NCBI RefSeq assembly: GCF_003265705.1
Contig: NW_020312785.1
Coordinates: 21,924,028 to 21,988,027, forward strand
DNA length: 64,000 nucleotides
Source of the DNA: Callorhinus ursinus
Taxonomy: Eukaryota; Chordata; Mammalia; Carnivora; Otariidae
Direction of reading: 5' to 3'
In this document: piece by piece, positions 23,042-35,333 of the stretch
Numbering within the stretch: position 1 is the first letter of the stretch
Layout: every line of letters begins with the position of its first letter
Made by a program: the position numbers and the translations under genes
The notes under the pieces: model-generated
Told to the model about the DNA's origin: nothing
Seen by the model: only the letters and a program-made list of their open reading frames with translations
Databases searched by the model: none

Positions 23042-23543
23042 AACCTCACACCTAAATGAAGTCAACCTTACATGGCATTCCTATGAAATTAAGAAGGTGT
23101 GAACAGCTCTTTAAGGTGTAAAGGTGATACAGACTCTGTTGGTTTATATGATACCACAGAATCTCATAAATTAAGAAATCCACTTACAGCATTTTCATTG
23201 TAATAACCTTTTTAATACCTGGCAAAAATGTAGCACTATTTATATTGTGAAAATATAAAGTAATACAATCCTGGGAGCAAGAGAAGATAACTAAAAAAAG
23301 AAAGTGTAAAAGTTTCAGACTTTCGTATTATTAAAATTAAATCTCCTGCATGATAAAAGGTGAATCACTTTTCAAGCAACTAGTAGTTTCTCTAAGATAG
23401 CACTTTGAGCATCAAATAGCATATGGCATGTGAGCGCCCTTATATAGCATCGGCATCCGGCACAGTTAACAAATCTAGGAGCATTAGTAAAAATTTGCCT
23501 TGAGCCAATGTTGGGCCATATTCGATCAGATAATTTCTTTAGG
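23042..23543. other. Unassigned AT-rich DNA
   Basis: No recognised repeat. The 77-codon minus frame at 23372-23605 overlaps a transposon remnant and has no product that I know. Confidence 0.5.
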
Positions 23544-23632
23544 ACTGTGGTTTTTAACCTTGGCGAATCATCAGAATCTGCACTGAAGCTCATTAAAAGA
23601 CACAAACTCTACTGAATCAACATTTCCATCAA
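23544..23632 (+). mobile_element. MER5A-like hAT DNA transposon remnant
   Basis: GTGGTTTTTAACCTTGGCGA, ATCATCAGAATCTGCACTGA, AGCTCATTAAAAGACACAAA and CTACTGAATCAACATTTCCA follow the left part of MER5A (usual start CAGTGGTTCTCAACCTTGG). No transposase is expected in this family. Confidence 0.65.
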
Positions 23633-26045
23633 TAGTTCTTAACATTTTTATTTTACATGCTAATGTGCCACAGAGAAAAACCAGTTTAGATTTTCTGTGG
23701 ACCTCAAAGGAAACTGTAAAATAAATCCAACTATGTGATCGCTAAAAAGGTGCACGGATCCCAATGTTTCATGTTTTTCAAGCATACTTCCCAGAAACTT
23801 TTCGGTGCATGGATCTAAGGCATTATTATCTAAACATGTCAGCTATCAATTTACAAATTAGCAAATCATGTTCATATGTTTTTACTCACATTAACTTAAG
23901 AGGATAAAGGGAAGGCTAAGACAATTGTTTAAAACATTAAGCTCTGTATATTGGGGTCAAAACAAAACATTCTGGTCCTTTGAATACAGATTATTTGGGA
24001 ATCTATATTCTCAGTAATATGATCATAAAATGTGTAAAGGACATGATTATGTGAACATGGTTATTTGGGTTAGTTGTCTTAGTTTATATATTTCATCTTC
24101 AAAATATTTAATTAATTTTACACTTTCAACTAACATTTTAAAGAGTTCTTATTTAAAAGAAATGCAGAATTAACTTTAAATGAAAATTTCGGAAAGCACA
24201 TGGAAACACAATTGTGCACATGGTTGATTCAAAATATACTTTTACCACAAAAGGAACTTAGTATTGATGAAGTTCCATGACTACACAGAGTGATTAAAGA
24301 AGAACAGTTTTATGGAATGCAAGCTTCTTCTCTAGACCTGTTTCTGTTCAGATATTTCATAGAGAATTTGGCAAATTTGAGCACTGGACTTTTCATCTCT
24401 ATTCCCATATTAGCACTACTTAAACTTTTATAGACAATAAAGCAATAGACTGTATAAAAATAAGCAGCAATAAAACTGTCCAAATAACTTTTCCTCTATT
24501 CATATTTATTATCCTTTGTTTTTCCAAGTAGTCCCTGGAGAGACAGTCTGTAAATCAAAAAGACCTAAATTATTAAAGTACTACAAAGAGCTATTAGGAC
24601 ATAGGTAGATTTAAAAACTAGAAAATTAAAGTTTTAAGCATAAAATCCAGGAAGAACAGTCAAAGAAACAAAAAGTCAGAATGGGTTTCAGATTCCATCC
24701 CGTTTAGTTTATTCTCCCCCTGCCTCCAGGACCAACTGAACTCAAGGCTAATTATAACACGGGCAAAAAGACTAGTCATATCACTGAGTGAAAAGAAAAA
24801 AAAAAAGAAAATATGGTTTTGAGTTCAACTTCCAGGGTGAATAGCAGGTTAGAAAATTTCCCCATAGAAGAACACGTTCCACAGTAAAGCATGACATCGT
24901 GGGAAGGTTGTCAATGTTTTTGGAAATGTTGAAAATCCAGGATTGTTTCTCCTATGTGTAGTCATTAAGGGGAAAAAAAAAATGGATAGTACTGGGGCTG
25001 GCATCCCATTGGTTTTAATTCACATTAAGGTTTAAATGATTGATCAAATTATTTGATGACCTTTTGAATTTCATCCAGCTCTTAATATACTCCAAATATA
25101 TCATCTTCACTGCCTTAGTTGTCATCTAAATAAAATAATAAGGTTGGAAGAGATGACCGGCATAGGTTGTTCTTTCTCAGATTTGAATTCTGTTATTCCC
25201 TTTGCAATGGTAGTATCTCTTTTCTAGACTGTATAATAGCATTACTGCTAGTATTTCCAGATTGTTTGTTTGTCTGGTGCTCTAGGAAGTAACACACTGG
25301 GTATCACCAAAATTGTGAGCAGCAAGCAGCTCAGACTTATTATTGTTGATGATTTATAGTCATTACAATAACCTAGAAATGGACTAGTGACTAGCTTATC
25401 TCTTTAATGACTAGAAAACATTTCTATGGTCCACTTTGTAATTAATTATTATAAATATATCACATCTAAACATCTTTAATTCCCCAAATAGATTGAACCT
25501 CCCTTTTTTTTGCAGGGGGGGATATTTCTAAAAGAACTCCTACTGCTATGCGCAAATGTCATATATGTAAGTTAGTAAGTATATAAGAGTAAGAAGTAGA
25601 CACAGTCACGGAGCCAGCCAAAGGCTTGAGCTGACAGTGTGCTTGGATGAAAATGCTGGAATAGGAGTGGAAAGGAGAATCCCCTGCTTATTAGGCTGAA
25701 GCCACGCATCTTCTGGGTTATAGCAGAGGTCTCCATGGCAGCCAAATCCATACATCTGATACCGCTTCCATGGGCAGAGATGACCTGTGCTCTGGCAAGC
25801 TGACCTCTGGCATTGAGATAGGACAAGGTGTGTCTCCAAGGTACTGCTTAGAGATCAGTAACCTCAGCCTTCCTGACTCTCCTCGCCTTCATGTTTGTGT
25901 GGGTTCCATAAACATCTGTAAATGTTCCAACTCCCGTTCCTCGGTCATGGCACAGCTTTTTCTCAGGGCCAGTTCTCCACCAAAGGGAAGTTGTGTGTAC
26001 CTATACTGTGCAGGGAGAAAGACTGGAAAGTGGAAAGCATAATAT
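23633..26045. other. Unassigned DNA with a less AT-rich patch
   Basis: Mostly AT-rich, with A-runs at 24791-24802 and 24972-24981. The part 25590-26040 is visibly richer in G and C and carries antiparallel open frames (84 and 77 codons minus, 90 codons plus). None has a recognisable domain, splice-site pair or poly(A) context that I can defend. It could be a decayed LTR, a pseudogene piece or unique DNA. Confidence 0.45.
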
Positions 26046-26225
26046 ATGCTTTAGAGTCTAAATCCTTATTTTGACGTTTGATAGCTATATGACCTTAGCT
26101 TTGAAGTTAAATTCTGAGTCTGTTCTTTCAAGTCTATAAGGTATGAAAAAATAATACTTTGTTAAGTTGTTATAAGAATTAGACATGTCTGTAAAGAAAC
26201 TTCCACAATGTCGTTATTCAGGTAG
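26046..26225 (+). mobile_element. Probable MIR element, plus orientation, degraded
   Basis: AGAGTCTAAATCCTTATTTT, TAGCTATATGACCTTAGCTT, GAGTCTGTTCTTTCAAGTCT, then ATAATACTTTGTTAAGTTGTTATAAGAATTAGAC-like sequence keep the MIR order (attribute/tRNA part, CORE, 'TGTTGTGAGGATTA' part). It is strongly diverged. Confidence 0.6.
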
Positions 26226-26404
26226 CTGCTAAACCATTATTATTTTAATATTAATTATTCTTCCTTTTGTGGGCACTGGTCAAGGAATATTCACATCAAT
26301 AATTTTTTCCTACTTGTCCTTTTTTACATTTATTTAATGAGGCAAATCTTTTAATTGACTCATAAAGATTATTTGAATGCAGATACTCATAGTTTATTTG
26401 CTAT

Positions 26405-26625
26405 AAATGATACATATATAATATTTATTGAGGCCCTAACGGGTTCGAGGCACTGTGTTCAAGAGTTTTACCCGTGTTATGCCTTTTTTTTTTCCATTTT
26501 ACTATGAAAAACTGAGTCATAGGATAGGTAAGTAAAAATTTCCAAGGTCATAAGCTAGGAAAGAGCAGAGCCAGAACTTGAGAGCAAGTATGCTTTAAAT
26601 CTTTCTACTAGAATGCCTCTCTCTG
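26405..26625 (-). mobile_element. MIR element, reverse orientation
   Basis: ATATTTATTGAGGCCCTAAC, CGAGGCACTGTGTTCAAGAG, CCATTTTACTATGAAAAACT, CCAAGGTCATAAGCTAGGAA, then GAGCAGAGCCAGAACTTGAG follow the reverse MIR consensus over most of its length, with a T10 run added near 26489. Confidence 0.85.
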
Positions 26626-26754
26626 TGTCTGATATTAAGTCTTAATAATGAGAGTAAGAATGCAGAGAAGAGAGAATCTGAGCAAAGGCATAACTGACGA
26701 ATTGGAGGATAAGAAGTGGAAGAGGTTATGGTTTACCTAATAAACCTATTAATC

Positions 26755-26955
26755 ACTGTTACTAGACGGGGCTCAAATCCTTACTTTTCACTTGCCGACT
26801 ACGTGACTTCAAGCAAGTCCACTCACCTGCTCTCAACCTTTGGTATTCCCAGCTGTAAAATGAGGCTAATAATAGTGCCTCTATTTGGGGATTCTTGTGA
26901 GGATTCAATGAGATAAAATAGGAGGCACACAGTAAGCATTCAAACAATATTGCAG
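26755..26955 (+). mobile_element. MIR element, plus orientation, well preserved
   Basis: GGGGCTCAAATCCTTACTTT, GCCGACTACGTGACTTCAAG, CAAGTCCACTCACCTGCTCT, AGCTGTAAAATGAGGCTAAT, AATAGTGCCTCTATTTGGGG, CTTGTGAGGATTCAATGAGA and GCACACAGTAAGCATTCAAA match nearly the whole MIR consensus in order. The overlapping frames (26716-26916 plus, 26762-27007 minus) are shadows. Confidence 0.93.
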
Positions 26956-27129
26956 ATGTTTTGGGTCCAAAAAGAGGAAGTTTAAGGTGTAGAGGAAAAA
27001 ATTTCATCTATACATCACAGTTTTACTTGTAACAACTTGGTTTATTACCAAGGATTTGCATTAAGTGCCCCCACCACAGCAGCCAACATTCATTTATATA
27101 GCAAGCAGAATGAATATGTTACACTAAAT

Positions 27130-27285
27130 ATACCATTTATTAAACATCTATCCTAGCCCGGAGAGTTTGCTAGGCACTGTGCATACAACCCCTGTGATCC
27201 TCACATTAAATTAGTAAGTTAACTAGTATTGTGCCCATTTTACTGATGGATGTAAAGGGAAAGCCACACATCCAGAATTACACAC
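27130..27285 (-). mobile_element. MIR element, reverse orientation, degraded
   Basis: TTTATTAAACATCTATCCTA, TTTGCTAGGCACTGTGCATA, TGATCCTCACATTAAATTAG and GTGCCCATTTTACTGATGGA follow the reverse MIR order. It stops just before a SINE insertion. Confidence 0.75.
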
Positions 27286-27317
27286 ACACGCTTAGTAGAT
27301 GACCAAAACACTAATGT

Positions 27318-27503
27318 GTTTCTTTTTTTCTTTTTTAAAGATTTTATTTCTTTGAGAAAGAGAGAGAGCACGAGCCAGGGGAGGGGCAGAGAGACAGACT
27401 CCCCATTGAGCAGGGAGCCCAACTCGGGACTGAATCCCAGGACCCTGGGATCATGACCTGAGCCAAAGGCAGACGCTTAACCAAATGAGCCACCCAGGCG
27501 CCC
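27318..27503 (-). mobile_element. CAN-type SINE, reverse orientation
   Basis: TTTTTTAAAGATTTTATTTC, a GA-rich part, then ATGAGCCACCCAGGCGCCC. The 15-bp duplication ACCAAAACACTAATG is perfect (27302-27316 and 27504-27518). A 60-codon minus frame here is its translation. Confidence 0.97.
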
Positions 27504-27519
27504 ACCAAAACACTAATGC

Positions 27520-30500
27520 ATTTTAGAAAGAGACCGAGGACTTATTCTACCATGTACATTTCTTTTTCACAATACTATTTCCATCTTATTAAAATTGCGT
27601 TTTTACATTTAGACACTGACAATTTAGCGACAGAAGGATCTCACAAGTCTTACATCATTGGTGGTATTAGAGAAGTGACCAAGATTTTTCCATGTCTTGA
27701 CTTTGGAAGGCTTATATTTTGTTTGTGTTTGTCTGTTTGTTTCCTTGTTTGTGTTTATATTTTTCCTGATATTTGGAGTGAATTAGAAGGTTCCTGACAT
27801 GACTTGAATATCCAAATTTCTTGTTGCTCTCAAGCATCACGTATAAATTTTAATGTTTCTAATAATTTTTAAATATTTCTAATAGTCATCCAATAATGAT
27901 TGAGAGAGAACCTGTCCATGGCAAATTGATCTAAGTTAAATCTCTCTGGAATATATATGAGGTACAGTGTCTTGTACATTGGTCTTATAGATATGTCTCA
28001 TATTAATGAAATTTCTAATGTCATTATATGTAACCATGTGTTCCAGGAACCATCTACAACTCTTTAATTTAACCTGAAGGCATGCTAATAATATATATTA
28101 ACATGGTAACATATACTAACATATTGTGGAAGTCTCACAATGATCTAATTAATGTCCCCTTTAGGAAATTTACATGAATGTAACATAACATGAATATGCC
28201 TAAGATCAATAGTTATTGTTTATCATATGATGGGAGTCACACATCTGAACAACAAAATAACTGATATTCTGGTTAAATATCTGTGGTTAAGACAATGATT
28301 CAAACTTTTTATATGTTTCCTAGAAGTGTCTTACAATTTCTTCTTTCTTGTTCTACTAGCTTCCAGTGAAGGTTAAATCTTGAATATTTCAATTTTTAAA
28401 ATTGAGGAGGGTCTACTATTATATGCAAGTTTTCATCAGGTTTGTACTGTTTGCCAGAAAACCATCATAAATATTATAATTTCATCAATGATTGATGGAT
28501 ACTGTCAGCCAACTATGCGACATTCTCTCTTGTTCTGTACGTTATCTTTTTTACAACAAGGTTTGTGTTTTAGAATGCTGTTTCAGGGGTTTACATTTTT
28601 TAAGACTTGATATTTCTCTTTTAATCATTTTTAAAAGTTAATTCAGTGACAGCTGCATAACTGTGTGATCAGTCTCCATTTTATTCTCTGCAGCATGGAT
28701 AGCTTTTCATTAATTTATGTTTTAATCTAGGTAATGTGGGTCTTGATACTACAGCATTTGGCGACTTACACATTCATTAAATAAAGACTTGAGGCGAGTG
28801 AAAGACATTTCTTTAACTGTTTGTAAGGTGGAGCTATCAACTGGTTCAATGAGCTTTGAAAAGTAGTGAAAATTGCAGAATTCAATAAGGTGGCTAGGAA
28901 ATTTGACCTTACCTACTGCAGATTTCAGAATCAATACATAAACATGTTAATATAGAAAACAATGTTAAAGTATTCCTTCTGGAGAATAATGAAGCTTTAA
29001 AATTTAATGACTAATTGAAATACCAGGCCCCTTTTGTGTGACTGTGGCTTTTCTCATTATACTAAACCAGAAATTGGACCGGACTGCAAAGCACATTGAA
29101 GGTCTTTCAGAGACTGATCTTTGTTGCAAGAGACTCTCTAAGCTCCAGTAAATTGTTCCAATAACCTAATTTTATTATTTTAGAGAATTTGATGTACTCT
29201 GTCTCTAAGTACCCAAGAGCCACAAAACCCGAGACAGTGCATTTGCTGAATCATATATCAAACCGAGAGTGATTTGTTAAAAATAATTCTTTTGAAGAAT
29301 ATATTCAGCTTCAGTTGTATATCCTCGGCTGGCCACATGCTGGTTTTTCTCTCTTGATTTCTACCCTTTTAGCTTTCCCTTTATGTCTTCTTCCTGGTTA
29401 TAAAGAAAGTATTCCAGCCTCTGATAATGACTTATAAGCTTTATTATAAATTATTGGGGGGCTTTGGAGATTTAACAAAGAGGACTGTTTTTTCTTAAGC
29501 TGTGTTAGCACCAATCATATCAGAAGAGCTTTGTGTATGTGTGTCTGTGTGTGTGTGTGTTTGCTAGTTGTAGAATTTTTGAAGCAGACCATTTTTTCTT
29601 TGAAAAATCACTGTATCATTAATTTTTAAGAATATAATTATAGTGAGTGTTATAAGAGTACCTTGCAAATCTCTCCAAAGGGACAAGATAAAGCCAACAT
29701 AGTTCAAAAGTTCAGAATTCAAAGCTTCAAAGTGTAAGCCTGGAAGAAAGGAAATTCCTCTGGGACCACTATCATTTTCTTACATTTCCACCAATGCTTT
29801 GCTGGTTTGTTCTGAAGAACCATTCTCCATAGACCCCTCATTACAATTTCTGCTGTGACTGGCCACAGTCACTTGAAACTTGGGTTAAAAGACAACATAT
29901 TTATCCACGTTGTCATTTTGCTTCTCTGTGGTCAGGGAATTCATCACTTTCTCAAGGACCTAACTCTACCATTTCCTTTACTTTCGGGAAAGGAGATTTT
30001 AAGAAAATGCCACTGTGTGACCACAACTTACTCTTTAAAAAGAAACATAATATATCATTTAAAGAGAGAAAATTACCAGGAGATAAATTTAGCCAGAATT
30101 CAGTTATTTAATTCATATTTGGGAGGTGACCTCACATTGTAGCCAAATGAGGACTAGACGTACCCTTCTAAGCATGGTGAAAAACTAGTGTCTTCAAATG
30201 AAGGAGCCTTGTGGCCTGGCTGGGTGCAAGCATTTGGTCGGCTTCCATTTTCACCAGCTTAAATCTACAAGCTGGAAAAGAGTTAAATGCAAAGTGACAG
30301 AGGAGTCTTTCCAGGAAACAAAACTGGTAGGATGCATGAGGACTGATGCCCGGCTCAGGCAGTGAATCAAAGTAGTGAATCCCGTGTCAGCATCGCAAAT
30401 GGCTCATTAGAATACTTAATAAACCAGTAACATTTCACTAAAATAGACAAAGGGCAAATGAGTATTTAGGATGTGATAGTTTCTAAAGAAGAAATTCATT

Positions 30501-30564
30501 TCATATTAACACCTCATGTGTTAGTTTCTTTAGATTTAACTATTTTTGTTGAGTCTCTTCCATT
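27520..30564. other. Unassigned AT-rich DNA
   Basis: Three kilobases without recognised interspersed repeats. There is a GTTT-rich patch (27719-27755) and a GT repeat (29530-29562). Frames of 60-95 codons (for example 27516-27797 and 29855-30142) have no recognisable product. Confidence 0.5.
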
Positions 30565-30768
30565 AGTCACATAATATCACATATATCATCTTGTTACTTT
30601 TCCCAGCAAGTTTATGAAATCTATGTGATTGTTATTCCCGTTGTATGGACAAGAAAAACGGAGTCAGAAAAGAATTAGGGAACTTTGGCTAACATTACAT
30701 ATTTAATGCATGGATGACCCAGAATTCAAGTTCTCAATCCAGGTTTTTCCCATTGCACTATGAACTTT
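30565..30768 (-). mobile_element. Probable MIR element, reverse orientation
   Basis: CATATATCATCTTGTTACTT, CAGCAAGTTTATGAAATCTA, TGATTGTTATTCCCGTTGTA, GACAAGAAAAACGGAGTCAG and CAGAATTCAAGTTCTCAATC match the order of a reverse MIR, at high divergence. Confidence 0.65.
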
Positions 30769-33157
30769 TGCCTTTGAGATTCATGTATTAATTAACGTAT
30801 ATTCACTTATTATATATAGTTATTATAGTAATCAAAAACTCAAGAAAAACTATATCAAGGAATATCTTTTTTATATCTTTAAAATAATGACAAAAGCCTT
30901 TCCTTCCTTCCAAATTTAATCTTCTATGATTAATGGTCCATCATTTCTCTCAGATCTCTACCTGTCAAACTATAATTGGCATTAGTGTTTTGCATCCTTT
31001 AATATGGAGATGATTGTAATAGGATTAAAAGTCCTCCTGTAGGAGAAAGATATCCTAAATATCACAGAATTTAAAATATATTGAAACTTGAAATATATTG
31101 CATTTGAAAAAGGTCCAATTACCTAACATCCATGTAAACTGAACTTATATACCTAGGTTTACTATCAATTTGGGCACAGTTGAATTAACATAAGTGAGAT
31201 TTTATATGTGGGATGCATTAAAAAATGAAGGATAAACACGTATATTTGGCAGGAATAAACATCTCAATTTTTCCTATAAAAATGAGCAAAATAAAAAGCT
31301 GTGCCCTGGGAATGTATCAATTTGACTTTAGTTGTCAAAAGAACATTTCTTCACCTGTGTTACTTGCTTTAGATAGACAGACACATGGTAGTTTAGAGAG
31401 CTTAAAGGAAAAATGTAACATGTACAATTTTGCATGCAGTTGATAGTTCAAAAGAACTCTATTTTGGAGGCAAATTTTTGAACAAAGCTAAGAGATGCCA
31501 GATTCAGCGTAGAACCTATAAATTTGATTCAACTCACCAAGTGGTGTTGTACTGGGCCCTCAGCAATTGGTAAGTGTGCAGCAAAGGAAGTTCATGTGGT
31601 AGGCAGCGTAGAGGTAAGCAGGATCTAACCTGGCAATTCAGTCACAAGGCTGATTAAACCACTTCAAATTACACACTTACTGAACTTCATTTTGATCGTA
31701 TCTAAATGCAAACTCTGACAACTTCACTGGTTAGCATTTGATACTTACTTTTCCCAAATACCTTAATGGAGACTATATGTTTCTCCTTTCCTTTTCTCCT
31801 TTCTCCTTTAGCTCAAGAGCCCCCTGAGAATCATAGCTAACACATTAACAAATTCTTTAAAGGAAGTTACTGCTGGAACTCTTTCTTACCCAGTGATCTG
31901 TAAAACAAAAATTCGACAAGTTTCCAGTCTTCACAGAAATCTCACCTGCTAGGTTGGGCCCCATCCCTACAAAGCATTTTATGTTCGGGAATGAATCACA
32001 TTTCACTACCTGTCGTTCAGGAAAAATATTTACGGGAATAGATTTCCTTTGTGGAAATCAGTTGTTTAAAAAAAATTAAGATCTCTTCATTAACCTGGAA
32101 AGGTTAATGTTTGTTATTTGTTGCCGATTTTTTTCTAAGTATCTTTGAATATATAGAATAGTGCTAAATGTATTTTATTTTTTTAAGTTACGTTTTATGA
32201 ATAGGAAAGAGCACAACTGAGTCTTTCTCTGTTCACATTCATGAACATATGTCCATATATGCATGCATATATATTATATATATAATGTACATAAATATAA
32301 GTGACATTTCTTATATTAAGGATGACTAACAGCAAAATAACATTATCAGGTGCTAACAAGTCAAATAAGGAAACTCATTGTTCTTTTTTCTTTTTTTCTT
32401 TATTTTTTTTACTTTTTCTTATCCTTAAAATTTTTAAAGAGCTAATCAGTTATTTAATATAGAAGTTGTGTTTATATTTCACAAGTTATGGAAAAAATAT
32501 TCAGCTGACATAACCTTGGCCTGTGGTACTGAGAGGCCTCTGTGAACAGTATTTATTTGCCTCCTCTTACAATAAGATAAGCTGAGACCCAAGTTCAGCT
32601 GTGTCAAAGCCTACAATTTGTATCTTTTCAAGTTTGGGCTTCCTTTTTCCCTTTATTTTTCCACTTGTACCTAAACTCTGCCCTGTCCTAGTGCCAAAAT
32701 CTTAGACCAAACCCCAGAAACTCAACGGGCAATATGCTTCAGTAGTCTGCTGGAAATTAGTACTTTATCTATTACCTACTTCAGGTGACTATAAAATTTT
32801 TGCCTCATTTCTCACCCTGAGAGAGGCAAAGAAGCACTAAAAATTGTTTTGAAAAAAGAAATCATTACAGAATTCAAGTCAGTATACAAAATGTTATATT
32901 AACAAGAATACCACAGAAATAATAAGTAAAATATTCACATTATTATTAAACATAATCATTAGTGGACAGCCCAAAGCCACAACCTCTATTGTAAAGGAAA
33001 AAAAATCACCATATCTTAAACCTTATTATCAATAATATTGTCTTCATGTATGGTGACCACCATATTTCAATATATCGTGGACAGTTAACTAAAAACACAA
33101 GAGACATGGCATGACTTTTTCTGAACAATAGCTTTCAAATTTCAGTGTAATAGTGAC
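30769..33157. other. Unassigned AT-rich DNA
   Basis: No gene or recognised interspersed repeat. There is a TATATA-rich patch (32250-32300) and a T-rich pyrimidine run (32380-32422). The frame at 31225-31443 (72 codons) has no recognisable product. Confidence 0.5.
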
Positions 33158-33262
33158 CGTTTACAAAGTTCTAACTATGTATGACATCTGGTGCTAGGAA
33201 TTCAAATAGAAAGATAATAAAAAATTAATTAGACATTGTTCTACCCCAGCACTGTTATGAAA
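33158..33262 (-). mobile_element. Possible L2-like 3' end, reverse orientation
   Basis: TTCTAACTATGTATGACATC, TGGTGCTAGGAATTCAAATA and GACATTGTTCTACCCCAGCA resemble the reverse of an L2 3' end ('CTATGTGCCAGGCACTGTGC'). It is short and diverged. Confidence 0.45.
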
Positions 33263-33814
33263 GGCTCCCAGTCTTGCTCAAAATGCAATAAACAATATCA
33301 TCTTGTAAGGGGTTTTCACTCTAGTTGACAAACTGAAGTTCTGAGTAAACTGGAGGGAAGGGATATGACAAACCCAAGGAAAAGGAAGATTCCAAAATGA
33401 TGAATTTAGGATTAGTTGTGGCAGTCTGAGAAGTTTTAAGTATCTCCAACTTATAACAGATAACATTTCATAACACTTTTTCTAATTTTGATGATTCTGT
33501 TAACAAGTCACACTATTTCCATTTCTAAAAGGGTCTTTCTTGCATATATTAGCCTTTTAACATTCATATAGCAAAAGGAAAATATTATCTAATATTTTAT
33601 TTGAAAGACAACAATTCACCCCAACAATAAAAAGACAAAAACTGTAATCAACTGCTTCTTTTGGTATACATTAAAACTGGAGGCAAAGCTTTTGGACCTA
33701 TTTCTTAAGCCTTTCACAACCTCTTTTCTTGTGGGGGTGGGGAGTAATTCTATTATTTGGGAGAAGGAAAAATGTTTGATGAACAGCTGTCCAGAAACTG
33801 TCATAATTAGGTAA
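33263..33814. other. Unassigned DNA
   Basis: AT-rich. Two 62-codon minus frames (33278-33466, 33616-33804) have no recognisable product. Confidence 0.5.
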
Positions 33815-33965
33815 AGTCGTATGAATTAACTAATTTGATCTTCACAAAATAGGTAGTATTTTTAACCTGGGCTTACCCATGAAGAAAGTAGCTTGCCCAG
33901 GGTTGATTACCTAGTAAGATGGTGGAGGCTGAGGGCATGTAATGAAGGTGATCTGGTCACTGAGC
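33815..33965 (-). mobile_element. Probable MIR element, reverse orientation
   Basis: TTTGATCTTCACAAAATAGG, TTTAACCTGGGCTTACCCAT, AGTAGCTTGCCCAGGGTTGA and ACCTAGTAAGATGGTGGAGG follow the reverse MIR core ('AACTTGCCCAAGGTCACACAGCTAGTAAG'). Confidence 0.65.
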
Positions 33966-34934
33966 TCATGTTTCTCATAAGCATGTAATTTATATACTTA
34001 TTTATTCTTCTCTACTCCAGGAACCCCCCTGATGGAGAATTTGACTTTTCTGACCTTTATTGTAAATTTCTGTTTCTAAATTCCTACAAGACCTGTTGCT
34101 TGAAAAGTGGCTTTTTCACTTAGTCTTTAAAACCATCTATTCTTAGAAATGTTTCTGGCCTCTCTCCCTCAGCTATTGGTAGCCCTTCAAGGGCTTTGTG
34201 GGACAGTAATGGTTTGTTACAGTTGGCTAAATAATACCATTCAGAAAAGCAAAAATAGTACAGTGCTTAAAGGCAGCTAAGATACGTCTTTATTTTCCCA
34301 TCTTCCATAATGGTCTATCCTCACTCTGTATGAGGATTCCTTTTTAGTTAAGAAAATGAAATGGACCCCCATAATATAGCAATAGTACTTTATGGAAAAT
34401 AACAAGGTGCTTAGAATGCAGAAATGTTTTAATGTGAATTTGTATCTTATTATGTAACATATGGAAGAAACCAGTAACAAACACATGAAAAATACATTGT
34501 ACTTTAGTGTGTTCTTGGGACTTTGCAACAATTCTCAGCACTGCTCTATATGGCGCTTCTGTGTACAGGTTGGGAATGGCTGATGTAGACCAATATTATT
34601 CCATCTCTTGTCTCAGTTTGACATTTCATATAACAGCAACAGTGATGTTAACGTTGTTTCCTCTATTTTCCCCAAGATTTTTTTTGATTTACTTTTGGAA
34701 GAAACTATTACTTTTGGCCTTACAAAAGCATCTCCTGATTTATATTATTTTTAAATTCTACCTTTAACTTTAATCACAGTCATTTTATCACTGTAGTTGT
34801 GAAAACATCAATGGTTTTTGAAATCAGAGCATATTTTTAAATTAAGTCGGTTTTCTTAACAGTTACAAAAGAAAATGTTTCTAAACTGTGCACCTCCAAA
34901 ACTCTCTTTATAGACATGCTTTAAATTATGTACA
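33966..34934. other. Unassigned DNA
   Basis: No recognised repeat or gene. Overlapping minus frames (34277-34531, 34344-34541) and an 86-codon plus frame (34507-34767) have no recognisable product. Confidence 0.5.
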
Positions 34935-35117
34935 GGGGCGCCCGGGTGGCTCAGTTGTTTGAGCATCCAGCTCTTGGTTTCGGCTCAGGTCGTGACCTCA
35001 GGGTCATGGGATGGAGCCCTGGGTCAGGTTCTGTGCTCAGCGGGGAGTCTGCTTGAGGATTCTCTCCCTCTTCCTCTGCCCTTCCCTGCCCAAAATAAAT
35101 GGATAAATCTTTTTTTA
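34935..35117 (+). mobile_element. CAN-type SINE, older subfamily
   Basis: It starts GGGGCGCCCGGGTGGCTCAG and has 'TCTTGGTTTCGGCTCAGGTCGTGACC' and 'TCAGCGGGGAGTCTGCTTGAGGATTCTC' diagnostic bases instead of the 'CTGCCTTCGGCTCAGGTCATGATCCC' of the common long form. AATAAATGGATAAATCTTTTTTT closes it. A clear duplication was not found. Confidence 0.93.
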
Positions 35118-35239
35118 ATGATATACATATATTGATTATGCAAATGAAGGCAGGATTTAACTGTGGTATAGATGTAACTAGAACTCAAATATGCTAGATT
35201 ATGACAATGGAATAGACATTCCTAAAGTGGACAGCTAGG

Positions 35240-35333
35240 GGGGCACCTCGCTGACTCAGGTAGAGCATCAACTCTTTATCTCTTGCTAAGATGGAACCCC
35301 ATGTTGGTTGTAGAGATTAATTTAAAAAATAAA
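35240..35333 (+). mobile_element. Short-form CAN-type SINE, degenerate
   Basis: GGGCACCTCGCTGACTCAGG, TAGAGCATCAACTCTTTATC, CCCATGTTGGTTGTAGAGAT, then an A-rich tail AAAAAATAAAT. The long duplications AAAGTGGACAGCTAGG (35224-35239) and AAAGTGGGCAGATAGG (35335-35350) differ at two of 16 bases. Confidence 0.88.
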
